From Myxococcus stipitatus DSM 14675 (GTDB lineage: Bacteria; Myxococcota; Myxococcia; Myxococcales; Myxococcaceae), in assembly GCF_000331735.1 (NCBI RefSeq), contig NC_020126.1:7009501-7073500 (forward strand): a DNA stretch of 64,000 nucleotides, written 5' to 3'. The notes under the pieces were generated by a model that was not told the DNA's origin, searched no databases, and saw only the letters and a program-made list of their open reading frames with translations. Below are positions 23,965 to 33,563 of this stretch, one piece after another (the stretch's first letter is position 1; every line of letters starts with the position of its first letter). Both the position numbers and the translations under genes were made by a program.

Positions 23965-26900
23965 ATGGCGCTCCTCCCGCTATCGCTGCTGCTGAGCTCG
24001 CTGACCCTGACCGCCTCCCCTGACGACGTATCTCCGCCCGCGCCTCGCCCGCGGGAGGCGGAGCCCTTCGCCCTGACCCTCAGCGGCGGCGTCAGCCTGG
24101 GCGCCTATGAAGCCGGGCTCTCGTGGGCCCTGGTGCGCTATCTCCGAGCCATTGAAAAAGAAACCCAGACAGACCTCTCCGAGCGCCACCCTCAGCTCGT
24201 GACGGTGACAGGTGCCTCGGCCGGCAGCATCAATGCCCTCCTGGTCGCGCTCGCATGGTGTGCGAACGAGAATGCCCCAGGCCACACCGACACCATCGAC
24301 AAGAACGACTTCCGGCGAACATGGGCTCCCGTGGGCTTCGATACGCTCCTCCCAGCGTCCGAGGTGACGCCCTTCTCCTTCGTCGAGCAGCGCTACGAAT
24401 CCACGGACGGACTGCTCGCCCGCAGCGCATTCGAGTCTGTCATCGACTCCTTCCATTCCAAGCTCAACGAGCGGAGGGGTCGCGAGGCGGGACTGCAGTA
24501 CCGATACCCCTGTGAGGTTCCTCTTGGCATCACCGTCACCCGGGCAGTGCCCGAGACCATGGAGGAGGCAGGGCTGCGAATCCCTCGCCAGAGCTTCAGC
24601 ATCCTCTGGAAGCTGGAGATAGACTCCAAAGGGCACGCGCACATCCGCAATCAGTTCCTATCAGAGGAGCGCTCGAGTGATGCCCTCGTGTATCTCACCC
24701 AGACACCGAGGTCCCCCCCTGTGTCCGCCACTCCCTCGAGGGGGAGGCGCACCAGGTCCGACCGCGAGCCATCGCTGAAGAATCCCTCTTCCGTGGATGC
24801 CGACGCCGTCATCAAGGCCCTTGAGGCATCCAGCGCGTTTCCATTTGCCTTTGGCCCGGTGCACCTGTCGTATTGCGCACCGAGCTGCTCGACGGGCGCG
24901 CCCCACACCACCGTTTCCGTGTCAGACCCGGCCTGCGAAGAAGTTGCCGCGGGCCTCAGGAAAGCGGCCTCTCCGGGAACCCGCATCCCTCCGCTCCAGG
25001 TGTGCAGCCAGGACTTCTTCGATGGGGGCGTCTTCGACAATACCCCTGTGGGCGTTGCGCTGCAGCAAGCAGAGCAATTCCTCACACAGCAGCCGGCCAG
25101 AGAGCCTCTTCCGTTGCGCCCGCTCACCTACCTCTTCGTGGACCCAGACTTCCGAAGGCATCCCGCCGCTCCTTCTGGGGTCAAGCTCAAGGAGGTTCCG
25201 GATCTCGGCAAGCAGATTGACTTCCTCTTCAGCGCCGTTGGTACGGCGAGGAGCTTCCATCTGCAGACGTCCATCCAGAACAAGGGATGGAACCAGACGC
25301 TGCTCAGCCATGCACGACACACGGCGGACTGGTTGTTCAAACTGGCCGAACTCGCGGGAAGCCCTCCGGTCCAGGCCGCGCCCACGGGCAGCGAGCGTCA
25401 TGCATTCGGCTGGCGGCTCGCGCAATGTCTGACGAAGCCGGCACCAGAGCCTTTGACTCAGACGTGCCTGACAACGGTCGATCCGAAAAAAGTCGACAAC
25501 AATAGACCGGTCCCCTTCACCTCGCTGGTCGCCATGGCCCAGGGACTGCGAGACATGCTCACCCAGAGCGGCGCCATGTGCGGGAGGGCCTCTCCCCTCT
25601 CCGCGGAGGAGGCCCTGGAGGTTGCCCAGCGGCTGGGATTGGCGGCGCTCACCCAGCGCTTTCTGGCCGAGGAGCTCAACCGCTCCGACTATGGCCACGC
25701 CAATCCAGGAGACCTGCAGCTGTTGCGTCAGGCCCTGCTCGCGGTCACCGCGACGCTGGGCCAGGTCCTGCCCTGCGCGGGCTCGCATGGCACCGGTCCC
25801 TTCTCGCCACTGAGAGTGCCCCTGGCCGCGCGGAGAAGGGAGGCGGAAGCCCTCGCGAAGCTGAAGCAGGATCGCTCGATGGTGGTCTCCAGTCGCTTCT
25901 CCCCACTCGCATCCGCCCAGCTCTTCAACTTCGGAGCGTTCCTCGACGAGCCTCTGCGGATGACGGACTACTACATCGGCATCTATGAGGCCGCACACCA
26001 GCTCGCGGAGAGTTTCTGTACCGAGCAGAACCCATACAACCCCGTCGTCTGGGATGACCAGGTGGAGTCCCAGCAGCAATGCATCGGCGCGAAGCTGCAG
26101 GTCATCACGAGCAAACTGGGCGTGGCGGAGTCCGGCCCCGCAGCCTACGTCTTCGAGACCCTGGCGAAGCGGGAGCTGGAGGCCGTGCTCGGAAAGAACG
26201 CCCTGCCCAAAATCCTGGCGCGAGAGGAGTGGGCATGGATGGCTGCCTTTCCTCCACCCCCCAAGCACAAGTTCCTACGGGATGACACCTTCACTGTCTC
26301 CCAGGTGCTCTCGGTGCTGTTGTCGAAGGACGCGTTCTGCCAGGACACCAAAGGGCTCGGCAAGTGCCTGGCGGACCTCGACCTGAAGGAGCTCAGCCAG
26401 GGGCTGGTCAAGGAAGAGTACCTGCCGCGAAGTGAATCGATGCGCCTCTTCCTCGCCGACCCCACCCGCTGGAGGTGGGAGCTCGTGACGCATAGCACGA
26501 GCCGCATCGCCACCATCCAGACAGAGGCACGGCCAAACTGGGAGTTCGGTCCGGCCCTGAACGCGGTCCGCTTGTTGACGTCACGCGGGGCGGACCTGCG
26601 CGAGCCCCTGCGCATCAATGCCTCCTCCGTCCCCCTGGGCCAGACGCCCTCCGGAACGTCCGAGGTGACACCGTGGCTCTTCACCCTGCTCCCCTATCGC
26701 GCCTCCATCGACGTGGCCCACCGGGGACTGATGCTGAGCTGGTTCGAGCCCACCCTCCGCCCCAACGAGCAATTCACCGTGCGGCTGGGCCTCAATCCCC
26801 TCGAGCTCCGCTGGAAGGACTCCGCGGTCCCCCTGGTCTCGAGCAGCTTCACGCCGAGCCTGGCGTATGCGGTGTCCACGCTCGCCTCGGTGGGCGCGGG

Positions 26901-27096
26901 CCCCACCGTGGAGGCCCGGTGGCGCGAGCAGGGCCGGGAGCAGTGGGCGCTCGGCGGAGAGGTGTACGCGGACTTCGTGCAGGAGCGCATCCGGCTGGGC
27001 CTCGGCTTCCGCGACACACCCGGCACTCCGTGGGCGGGGCTCGTCTACCTGAGCTTCGCGGACGTCAACGGAATGCTCTTCTGGATGACCCGGTGA
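23965..27096 (+). CDS. Very large exported patatin-like phospholipase
   Basis: The protein has 1,043 residues with an N-terminal signal (MALLPLSLLLSSLTLTA). The patatin core begins LTLSGGVSLGAYEAG (38-52, oxyanion motif), the nucleophile elbow GASAG has Ser85, and the catalytic Asp is Asp353 in FFDGGVFDNTPV. Ser-Asp dyads of this kind hydrolyse phospholipid acyl esters. The core is interrupted by long insertions, and about 650 residues follow it. The last 130 residues have alternating strands (LGLNPLELRW, GGEVYADFV, FADVNGMLFWM) and end in an aromatic-rich segment, suggesting an outer-membrane barrel or surface domain. The frame is intact. The role may be membrane remodelling or prey lysis, which is inference. 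Confidence 0.88.
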   Translation: MALLPLSLLLSSLTLTASPDDVSPPAPRPREAEPFALTLSGGVSLGAYEAGLSWALVRYLRAIEKETQTDLSERHPQLVTVTGASAGSINALLVALAWCANENAPGHTDTIDKNDFRRTWAPVGFDTLLPASEVTPFSFVEQRYESTDGLLARSAFESVIDSFHSKLNERRGREAGLQYRYPCEVPLGITVTRAVPETMEEAGLRIPRQSFSILWKLEIDSKGHAHIRNQFLSEERSSDALVYLTQTPRSPPVSATPSRGRRTRSDREPSLKNPSSVDADAVIKALEASSAFPFAFGPVHLSYCAPSCSTGAPHTTVSVSDPACEEVAAGLRKAASPGTRIPPLQVCSQDFFDGGVFDNTPVGVALQQAEQFLTQQPAREPLPLRPLTYLFVDPDFRRHPAAPSGVKLKEVPDLGKQIDFLFSAVGTARSFHLQTSIQNKGWNQTLLSHARHTADWLFKLAELAGSPPVQAAPTGSERHAFGWRLAQCLTKPAPEPLTQTCLTTVDPKKVDNNRPVPFTSLVAMAQGLRDMLTQSGAMCGRASPLSAEEALEVAQRLGLAALTQRFLAEELNRSDYGHANPGDLQLLRQALLAVTATLGQVLPCAGSHGTGPFSPLRVPLAARRREAEALAKLKQDRSMVVSSRFSPLASAQLFNFGAFLDEPLRMTDYYIGIYEAAHQLAESFCTEQNPYNPVVWDDQVESQQQCIGAKLQVITSKLGVAESGPAAYVFETLAKRELEAVLGKNALPKILAREEWAWMAAFPPPPKHKFLRDDTFTVSQVLSVLLSKDAFCQDTKGLGKCLADLDLKELSQGLVKEEYLPRSESMRLFLADPTRWRWELVTHSTSRIATIQTEARPNWEFGPALNAVRLLTSRGADLREPLRINASSVPLGQTPSGTSEVTPWLFTLLPYRASIDVAHRGLMLSWFEPTLRPNEQFTVRLGLNPLELRWKDSAVPLVSSSFTPSLAYAVSTLASVGAGPTVEARWREQGREQWALGGEVYADFVQERIRLGLGFRDTPGTPWAGLVYLSFADVNGMLFWMTR

Positions 27097-27120
27097 GGTG
27101 GCTCCTCGCGCACCGGGCAC

Positions 27121-28194
27121 TTGACTGAACGGGCTTTCAGTCGCACGCTCGCTCGCGTGAAAGCCCGTCCCATCGACAATCCGCCCAACCCCTGGGCGAG
27201 CACCGAAGTCGAGTACCTGGACGAAATCCCTCCCTCGAAGCTGGAGGTCTGGGAGGACCACAGCCGGCAGGTCGTCTCCCACAATGACAGCCCCGACGTG
27301 GGCTTCAGCTGGAGCGTCAATCCCTATCGCGGCTGTCTCCATGCCTGCGCGTACTGCTATGCGCGCCCCACACACCAGTACCTGGACTTCGGCGCGGGCA
27401 CCGACTTCGAGACGAAGCTCGTCGTGAAGCCCCAGGCCGCGGAGCTCTTGCGAGCCCACTTCGAGCGCCCCTCGTGGAAGGGGGAGACCGTAGTCTTCAG
27501 CGGCGTCACCGACTGCTACCAGCCGCTGGAGGCCTCGCTGCGCCTCACCCGCGCCTGCCTGGAGGTCTGCGCCGAGTACCGCAACCCCGTGGGAATCATC
27601 ACCAAGGGCGTCCTCATCGAGAGAGACCTCGACGTGCTCCAGCGCCTGTCCAGCGAGGCCCGGCTGTGGGTCAGCGTCAGCCTGCCCTTCCACAACGCGG
27701 AGCTGGCGCGTGCGATGGAGCCCTACGCGGCCTCACCCCAGCGGAGGCTGCTCGCGATTCGCCGCCTCGCGGAGGCCGGAATCAACGTGGCGGTCTCCGT
27801 GGCGCCCATCATCCCGGGGCTCAACGACGAGGACATCCACCGCGTGCTCACCGCCGCTCGCGAGGCCGGCGCCACCCGCGCGCACTACAACCTGGTCCGC
27901 CTTCCCGGCCCGGTGAAGGACGTCTTCGAGGAGCGGCTGCGCGCGAAACTCCCCCTGCGCGCCGACCGCGTCCTGCATCGCATCCGGGAGACACGGGGCG
28001 GAGAGCTCAGCGACTCGCGCTTCAAGCACCGCATGCGCGGCGAGGGGCTCTACGCGGAGACCATCCACCGCCTCTTCGAGACGACGGCGCGCAAGGTGGG
28101 CATGCGCGCCTCGTACATCACCGAGGAGGCACCGGAGACCTTCCGGCGCCCACCTCGCAAGCCCCTGGCGTCACCGCAGCTCAGCCTCTTCTGA
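27121..28194 (+). CDS. Radical SAM protein of the PA0069/Rv2578c type
   Basis: The protein has 357 residues. The 4Fe-4S/SAM cluster motif is CLHACAYC (Cys72, Cys76, Cys79), preceded by the family-typical NPYRG. Later segments TKGVLIERDLDVL, SVAPIIPGLND and HYNLVRLP are those of the spore-photoproduct-lyase-like group that includes Pseudomonas PA0069. The reaction of this subgroup is not established. The TTG at 27121 is the longest start; a GTG at 27157 is an alternative, and neither has a clear ribosome site. The gene starts 24 bp after the patatin stop, so read-through from it is possible. Confidence 0.9.
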   Translation: MTERAFSRTLARVKARPIDNPPNPWASTEVEYLDEIPPSKLEVWEDHSRQVVSHNDSPDVGFSWSVNPYRGCLHACAYCYARPTHQYLDFGAGTDFETKLVVKPQAAELLRAHFERPSWKGETVVFSGVTDCYQPLEASLRLTRACLEVCAEYRNPVGIITKGVLIERDLDVLQRLSSEARLWVSVSLPFHNAELARAMEPYAASPQRRLLAIRRLAEAGINVAVSVAPIIPGLNDEDIHRVLTAAREAGATRAHYNLVRLPGPVKDVFEERLRAKLPLRADRVLHRIRETRGGELSDSRFKHRMRGEGLYAETIHRLFETTARKVGMRASYITEEAPETFRRPPRKPLASPQLSLF

Positions 28195-28218
28195 CGGCCG
28201 CCACGGAACGGCCCAGGG

Positions 28219-28467
28219 CTACTTGCGTATCGCCTGGACGATGCTGATGAGGATGACGGCGCCCACCGTGGCCACGGCCAGCGAGTAGAGGTTGAGCCCC
28301 GTCACGCCCCGGCCGCCCAGGATGCTGAACAGCCAGCCGCCAATCATCGAGCCGACGACACCGGTCGCGATGTTGGCGAACATCCCCATCTTCGCGTTCG
28401 TCCCCTTGATGATGCTCGCCAACCAGCCCGCAATCCCTCCCAGCACCAGCCACGCGCAAATTCCCAT
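28219..28467 (-). CDS. GlsB/YeaQ/YmgE-family stress-response membrane protein
   Basis: The 82-residue protein has three predicted membrane helices (about 3-20, 28-48, 58-78) with the family's G-G-I-A-G-W-L-A segment, KMGMFANIATG and a basic end (IRK). Members, earlier called transglycosylase-associated proteins, sit in the inner membrane and are often induced by stress; their biochemical role is unclear. An AGGAGG ribosome site lies before the ATG. The gene stands alone, convergent with the radical SAM gene with 24 bp between stops. Confidence 0.88.
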   Translation of the reverse strand: MGICAWLVLGGIAGWLASIIKGTNAKMGMFANIATGVVGSMIGGWLFSILGGRGVTGLNLYSLAVATVGAVILISIVQAIRK

Positions 28468-28651
28468 GACATCCTCCTGACCGGCGGGTGCAGACCCGCC
28501 CCGGCATCACCGCCGTGCCGCCGGGCTTGTTCCTACTACGCTCGACGTCCCCGCGTATTTCAAAGCCTCCGGGCCCCGGACGAAAACAGCAAGCGCCCCG
28601 CGCCTCTCGACGAGACACGGAGCGCCCAGGTCCTTCACGATGGAGACGTGC

Positions 28652-29212
28652 TCAGTCCTTGCCGAGCATGCCGTCCTTCAGCCCGCCATCCACCGGGTCC
28701 TTGCCCAGCCACACCGAGAAGAGCGAGTCGGCGAAGTCCTTGCCCTCGACCGCGATCTCCTGGCCGCCCTTGGTGCTCTGCACCTTGGTGCCCGTGCCGG
28801 GGATGTAGGTCAGGATGAGCTCGTCGCCCTTCTTCAGGTCCGGGATGGCCGCGTTGAACGTGTCCAGCTTCGGCTTGAGCTCCGCGAGCTTCGCGCCCGC
28901 GTTCTTCTTGAAGCCGTCGGAGATGGCGTCGGTGATGGTCTTCTTGTCCAGGTCACGCAGCATGTACATGCGCACGCGCTTGATCTGGTCCGAGGCGACA
29001 ATCTCCGCGCCGTCCTTGGACGGGTTCTCCAGGTACAGGCCCACGGTGTAGACCTTGAAGACCACCTTCTTGCGCAGGCCCACTCCGTTGAGCTTCAGCT
29101 CCTTGTCCTCCACCTTGGCCGTATCGGGATAGTTCACCCCGGCCACTTCCTTGGCGAAGGCAGGCATGGCGAACAGCAAGCAGAGCGCGGCGGCGGACAG
29201 CGTGGCTTTCAT
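28652..29212 (-). CDS. Exported chalcone-isomerase-like protein
   Basis: The 186-residue protein has a clear Sec signal (MKATLSAAALCLLFAMPAFA), so it acts in the periplasm. The mature part matches the chalcone isomerase-like fold: LNGVGLRKKVVFKVYTVGLYL near the N-terminus, a central RVRMYMLRDLD strand, and LILTYIPGTGTKV. Bacterial members are mostly not true isomerases; fatty-acid binding has been described for relatives. A GGAGG ribosome site precedes the ATG. It lies just downstream of serC on the same strand (42-bp gap), but a functional link is not evident. Confidence 0.85.
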   Translation of the reverse strand: MKATLSAAALCLLFAMPAFAKEVAGVNYPDTAKVEDKELKLNGVGLRKKVVFKVYTVGLYLENPSKDGAEIVASDQIKRVRMYMLRDLDKKTITDAISDGFKKNAGAKLAELKPKLDTFNAAIPDLKKGDELILTYIPGTGTKVQSTKGGQEIAVEGKDFADSLFSVWLGKDPVDGGLKDGMLGKD

Positions 29213-29254
29213 GAAACCTCCAGGTGGAATCAGTTCCGTGTGTTGAGACGCAGC

Positions 29255-30343
29255 CTACCCGCGCGTCTTCATGAAATGTTCCATGAAGGTGACGAGCGTG
29301 CGCACATTCTCCACCGTCACGGCGTTGTACGTGGAAACCCGGATTCCCCCCGCCGTGCGGTGGCCCTTCAACCCCACCATTCCTTGCTGCTTTGCGTCAG
29401 CGACGAAGGCCGCGTCGAGCTCCGGCGTGGGCAGGTGAAACACGACGTTCATCACGGAGCGGGACTCGCGCTCCACCGGCGCCCGGTAGAAGCCCGAGTG
29501 CTTGTCGAGCGCGCCGTACAGCAGGTCCGCCTTCTGGCGGTTCCAGGCCTCGACCTGTGCAAGCCCGCCCACGTCCTTCATCCACGCGAGCACGTTGCGC
29601 ACCAGGTAGATGGCCAGCGTGGGGGGCGTGTTGTAGAGCGAGTTGTTCTCCGCGTGGATGGAGTAGCGGAAGATTTTCGGGATGTCCTTGCGCCCGCGCG
29701 CGATGAAGTCCTTGGCCGCCACGACCAGCGTCACCCCGGAAGGCCCCAGGTTCTTCTGCGCGCCCGCGTACGTGAGGGCGAAGCGCGACAGGTCCATCTT
29801 CTTCCACAGGAAGTCGGAGCTCATGTCCGCCACCAGCGGCACGCCGCCCACGTCCGGGAACGTGTGCCACTGCGTGCCGTAGATGGTGTTGTTCGTGGTG
29901 ATGTGGACGTAGGCCGCCTTCGGGTCCAGGTTCAGCTCGTCCTGCCGAGGCACGCGCGTGTAGTGCTTGTCCGGCTGCACCGTCGTCGCCGCGACGCGGG
30001 GCGTGCCGTAGTACTTCGCCTCGTCCAGGGCCTTCTCGCTCCACACGCCCGTCATGAGGTAGTCCGCGCTCGTGCCGGGGGTGAGGTAGTTCATGGGCAC
30101 CTGCGCGAACTGCTGCGACGCCCCACCGGTGAGGAACAGCACCTGGTGGCTGGACGGCAGGCCCACCAGCTGCGTCAGCAGGGAGATGGCCTCGTCGTGG
30201 ACGGCCTCGTAGTCCTTGCCCCGGTGGCTGTGCTCCATCACGGACATGCCCGTGGCTTGGAAGTCCAGGAGCTCCTCCCGGGCGCGCTCCAGCGCGGGGA
30301 GGGGCAGGCCGGCGGGGCCAGGGTTGAAGTTGATGACGCGCAT
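29255..30343 (-). CDS. serC: Phosphoserine aminotransferase
   Basis: The 362-residue protein is full length for SerC, which transfers an amino group from glutamate to 3-phosphohydroxypyruvate in serine synthesis and also serves pyridoxine synthesis in many bacteria. The PLP lysine is Lys197 in [11 protein letters not shown]. The conserved NFNPGPA start, [20 protein letters not shown] and [10 protein letters not shown] are present, as is the HRTAGGIR block near the end. The ATG at 30343 has GAGGA upstream. It is cytoplasmic and a housekeeping gene. The gene upstream on the other strand is an ECF sigma factor, divergently transcribed. Confidence 0.97.
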   Translation of the reverse strand: MRVINFNPGPAGLPLPALERAREELLDFQATGMSVMEHSHRGKDYEAVHDEAISLLTQLVGLPSSHQVLFLTGGASQQFAQVPMNYLTPGTSADYLMTGVWSEKALDEAKYYGTPRVAATTVQPDKHYTRVPRQDELNLDPKAAYVHITTNNTIYGTQWHTFPDVGGVPLVADMSSDFLWKKMDLSRFALTYAGAQKNLGPSGVTLVVAAKDFIARGRKDIPKIFRYSIHAENNSLYNTPPTLAIYLVRNVLAWMKDVGGLAQVEAWNRQKADLLYGALDKHSGFYRAPVERESRSVMNVVFHLPTPELDAAFVADAKQQGMVGLKGHRTAGGIRVSTYNAVTVENVRTLVTFMEHFMKTRG

Positions 30344-30511
30344 GGCGGGGTCCTCGCGGAATGGAGACGACGTGCCCCATTCTTCCCCCCGAGGCCCCCC
30401 CGGGAGCCAGTAGGAAGCGAGGGGTTCCGCCCGCTTCCAGGTGACGCCGGGAGGAAAACGACGGAAAAAGGGTCGTGGCCACCGGCCGGGTCCGGGGGTC
30501 TGGAGGGACAG

Positions 30512-31087
30512 GTGGGTTCCACGGAGGGACTGGCGGAGTGGGTGCGGCGCGCGGCGAGTGGGGAGACCTCTGCCTTCAGTGAGCTGTACCGGCGCACGCG
30601 CCCTCAGGTGGCGAGGTTGATGGCGGGGTTCGCGCCCCTGGACTCCGATGAGGTGGAGGACGTCATCCAGGAGACCTTCGTCCGGGCGTTCCGCGCCCTG
30701 CCGCGCTTGAAGGAAGCGGCGGCCTTCGAGGCCTGGTTGTTATCCATTGCCCGGAACCGGGCGAGGACCCGGCTGGAGCGCAAGGCGAACTTGCGACGCC
30801 TGGAGGATGACATCGCGGACCCCGAGCCGGAGAGCGTCCCCGCCATCCCAGAGGCGCTTCAGCTCGAGCGCGACATCGACGCCGTCCGCCAGCTCATCGA
30901 CGAGCTTCCCGAGGGCGAGGAGAAGAGAACAGTCCAGCTCTTCTATATCGAGGGAGAGCTGTCGGCCCGTGAGATTGCCGAGCGGTTGGGCGTTGGGAAA
31001 AGCGCCGTCACGATGAGACTCGAGCGCTTCCGGGGTCGTATCAAGAGAGAGTTGCTGCGGCGAGTGCTCGCAGGTCGGTGGGAGTGA
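30512..31087 (+). CDS. ECF RNA polymerase sigma factor, first gene of a four-gene operon
   Basis: The GTG at 30512 (191 residues) follows a GGAGGG ribosome site by 4 nt; the 600 codons of open frame upstream run antisense to serC and are not real. Sigma region 2 is at about 10-80 ([20 protein letters not shown], then [17 protein letters not shown]) and region 4 at about 130-185 ([20 protein letters not shown]). It has no C-terminal extension. The next gene, 6 bp downstream, encodes a membrane protein that fits an anti-sigma factor, then come a caspase-like lipoprotein and a Cys-rich lipoprotein. The sigma factor probably controls its own operon. Confidence 0.93.
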   Translation: MGSTEGLAEWVRRAASGETSAFSELYRRTRPQVARLMAGFAPLDSDEVEDVIQETFVRAFRALPRLKEAAAFEAWLLSIARNRARTRLERKANLRRLEDDIADPEPESVPAIPEALQLERDIDAVRQLIDELPEGEEKRTVQLFYIEGELSAREIAERLGVGKSAVTMRLERFRGRIKRELLRRVLAGRWE

Positions 31088-31093
31088 GAGGTC

Positions 31094-31906
31094 ATGAGAC
31101 ACCTGGATGACGAGGCGCTCAGCGCCCTTGCCCGTCGAGAGCCAGCCACGGAGGCGTACTTCCGTGAGCACCTGGCCACCGCGTGTGAGGTGTGTGAGCT
31201 CTTCCTCGCCTCCCACTCCGGCCCCGACCTCCTGGATGGGCACACCGACGCCGCGCTGCTCGCCCTGGCCCCCGCTCCCTCCGAGCCGCGCCTGGACGAG
31301 GTGGGCTTCGCGCGGGTGCGCAAGCAGCTCAAGGCGGCGCCGTCGGAGGCTCGGCGCTGGGGCCTCATCACGGGCGCGGTGGCGGCGGCGCTGCTCGCGG
31401 TGGTGCTGGTGCCCCGGCTGCGGCAGACGAGCGCGGGCGTGGACCTGGGCACCGAGTCCACGGCGCCAGGAGTGAAGGGCCAGGTGGGCCGCATCGCGCT
31501 GGAGTTGGCGGTGGTGGCGCGCGGCGCGGACGGCGGCTTGCGCCGACTGGACCCGGGCACGCTCGTGGAGACCCGCGACGTGCTCCTCCTGCGCTACCAC
31601 GCCACCGAGGCCGGCACCGCCCTGCTCTTCCAGCAGCGCGAGGGACAGCCCCCCGAGCTGTTGGGACAGTTCGCGCTGGAGGCGGGGACACACGACCTGC
31701 AGGGCGCCCAGGGGCTCTCGGGCGTCAGCCTCGAAGGGGAGTCCGGGCCGCTGACGTTGTGGCTGGCTGCTTCCCCCTCGGGCCTGGAGCCGTCTCCCGA
31801 CGACGTGATGCGGGTCCTGGTGGGAGAAGGTGAGCGGTGGGAACAAGGCACCCTGGCCATCACCCGGTTCGACGTGCGAGTGAGAAGCGGCGACAATCTC
31901 CCCTGA
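31094..31906 (+). CDS. Putative membrane anti-sigma factor
   Basis: The 270-residue protein has a single membrane helix at about 89-107 (WGLITGAVAAALLAVVLVP). The cytosolic N-terminus carries His26, Cys31 and Cys34 (REHLATACEVC), close to the His-x3-Cys-x2-Cys zinc signature of anti-sigma domains but with one extra residue. The periplasmic part is beta-rich and has no recognised domain. Position immediately behind an ECF sigma gene, a 6-bp gap and this topology together support the role; the sequence alone would not prove it. It would hold the sigma factor until a signal is sensed outside. Confidence 0.72.
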   Translation: MRHLDDEALSALARREPATEAYFREHLATACEVCELFLASHSGPDLLDGHTDAALLALAPAPSEPRLDEVGFARVRKQLKAAPSEARRWGLITGAVAAALLAVVLVPRLRQTSAGVDLGTESTAPGVKGQVGRIALELAVVARGADGGLRRLDPGTLVETRDVLLLRYHATEAGTALLFQQREGQPPELLGQFALEAGTHDLQGAQGLSGVSLEGESGPLTLWLAASPSGLEPSPDDVMRVLVGEGERWEQGTLAITRFDVRVRSGDNLP

Positions 31907-31910
31907 CCTG

Positions 31911-33563
31911 GTGAGTGTGAGGACTCTCCTTCCCATCCTGCTGGCGGCGCTGACGGCCTGCGCGACTTCTTCGCCCCTGGGGACGGAGAAGGGGGGACTC
32001 GTGCCCCTTCGGCTCGACGAGGAGGCGCTGTCCAGCGCGTACACGCCCCGGCGCATGGCGCTGCTGGTGGGCATCTCCGAGTTCGACGACCCTCACTGGC
32101 GCAGCCTGCGCTACCCGGCCAAGGACGCCACGGACCTGGCGGCGGCGATGCTGGACCCGGCGCGCGGACGCTTCGACCAGGTGCGTGTCCTCACGCGTCC
32201 CGAAGAGACGACCCGCGCGGCCATCCTCCAGGCGCTGAGACAGCTGCGCAAGGAGGCCCACCGGCCGGATGACGTGGTGGTCGTCTACTTCTCCGCGCAT
32301 GGCACCCTGGCTCGCGATGCCACGGGGGAGCTGCGCCGCTTCCTGGTGACTCGAGATGCGTCCTACCGGGCCGTGGCCCAGACGGCGCTCGCCATGGACG
32401 CGCTCAAGGCGGAGTTCGACTCGCTCCCCAGCCGGCGGCGGCTGCTGGTGCTCGCGTCGTGTCACAGCGGCAACGGCAAGTCGCTGCTGCCCAAGGAGCT
32501 GGAGACGGAGCTGAACGGCATCAAGTCGGGCTTCTACGCCCGGCCGCTGGAGGAGTCGTCGCGCGCGTCCATGGTGTTCGCCGCCTGTGATTGGGGCGAG
32601 ACGGCACGCGAGGACGAGGGCCTGCGCAACGACATCTACACGCACTTCCTCATCGAGGGACTGGGCGGTGGCGCGGACCGCAACGCGGACGGCGCCGTCA
32701 CCGCGACGGAGGCCCACGACTACGCGCGCCGCCGCACCTTCGCCTTCACCGAAGGCCGGCAGCGCCCCTCGGCGGAAATCATGGAAGTGGGCGCGGACCC
32801 CGTGGTGCTGTCGGGCAGCATCGCACGCACGGGCCGGCCAGAGCTGTTCTCCTACAACCCTCGGCTGGATGGCTTCACGCTCAAGGTGGATGGAGAGCCT
32901 CGCGCGGAGCTGCCCGGCGGCGCGGCGGTGGTGCCCGGCAAGCGCACGGTGGAGCTGACCAAGGGCGGCGCGGTGCTGGTGCGCCGCGAGGTGGAGGTGG
33001 ACCTGGGCGAGCGACTCCCCCTGGAGCAGCTGCTGGCCGAGGCCTTCCCCCGGCGCTCGTTGTCCCTGCTGGGCGGCATGTTCACCTTCGTCGACGCGCG
33101 CAGCCGCTCGGAGCTGCTGCCCATGGCCCCCGAGCTCGCCCTCTCCTTGCGGCTGGAGGACCGGCCGCTGCGCGACTTCGGGCTGATGTTCGATGTGAGT
33201 TTCAGTACGGGCAGGCGTGCCCTCATGCTCCAACCCGAGGAGGAGGTGCCTTTCCGCTACACCACCTTCTCCGCGGGGGTGGCCCTGCCCTACCTGTGGC
33301 GCTGGGAGCGGCTGTCGCTATTCGCCGGCCCGCGTGTGGCCGCCCTGTACCTGGGGCGGTCCTTTGATGTGGAGACGACCGCCCGTGGCCAGAGCTTCTT
33401 CACGGTCAGCCCCGGAGTCGTCGGTGGCGTGGTGCTGCGCATGGGCGAGCGGCTGGAGTTGATGACGCAGGCGCAGCTCATGCTCACGTACGTGGTCGTG
33501 GATGGGGAAGGACAGGCCGTGGGTTTCACCGGCGCCTGGGCCGGTGTGGGGTACCGGTTCTGA
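31911..33563 (+). CDS. Caspase-like (C14) lipoprotein with a C-terminal barrel-like domain
   Basis: The protein has 550 residues from the GTG at 31911, 5 bp after the previous stop. The signal ends in a lipobox (LTAC, Cys17). A caspase/metacaspase domain spans about 47-300: MALLVGISEFDD, then the catalytic His130 in YFSAHG and Cys184 in LASCHSG. A PEGA-like sandwich domain follows at about 310-360. The last 190 residues have alternating strands ending in WAGVGYRF, like an outer-membrane barrel. A caspase domain exported as a lipoprotein is unusual. It lies third in the ECF operon and may be its output. Substrate unknown. Confidence 0.87.
   Translation: MSVRTLLPILLAALTACATSSPLGTEKGGLVPLRLDEEALSSAYTPRRMALLVGISEFDDPHWRSLRYPAKDATDLAAAMLDPARGRFDQVRVLTRPEETTRAAILQALRQLRKEAHRPDDVVVVYFSAHGTLARDATGELRRFLVTRDASYRAVAQTALAMDALKAEFDSLPSRRRLLVLASCHSGNGKSLLPKELETELNGIKSGFYARPLEESSRASMVFAACDWGETAREDEGLRNDIYTHFLIEGLGGGADRNADGAVTATEAHDYARRRTFAFTEGRQRPSAEIMEVGADPVVLSGSIARTGRPELFSYNPRLDGFTLKVDGEPRAELPGGAAVVPGKRTVELTKGGAVLVRREVEVDLGERLPLEQLLAEAFPRRSLSLLGGMFTFVDARSRSELLPMAPELALSLRLEDRPLRDFGLMFDVSFSTGRRALMLQPEEEVPFRYTTFSAGVALPYLWRWERLSLFAGPRVAALYLGRSFDVETTARGQSFFTVSPGVVGGVVLRMGERLELMTQAQLMLTYVVVDGEGQAVGFTGAWAGVGYRF

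Noticed and set aside
28585-28635. Hairpin after the chalcone-isomerase-like gene as a terminator
   Set aside because: The pairing is imperfect, with a bulge, and there is no T-run on the minus strand, so it was not listed.
28640-30511. Open frame upstream of the ECF sigma gene start
   Set aside because: It runs antisense through the chalcone-isomerase-like gene and serC. The GTG at 30512 has a ribosome site and fits the sigma-factor length.
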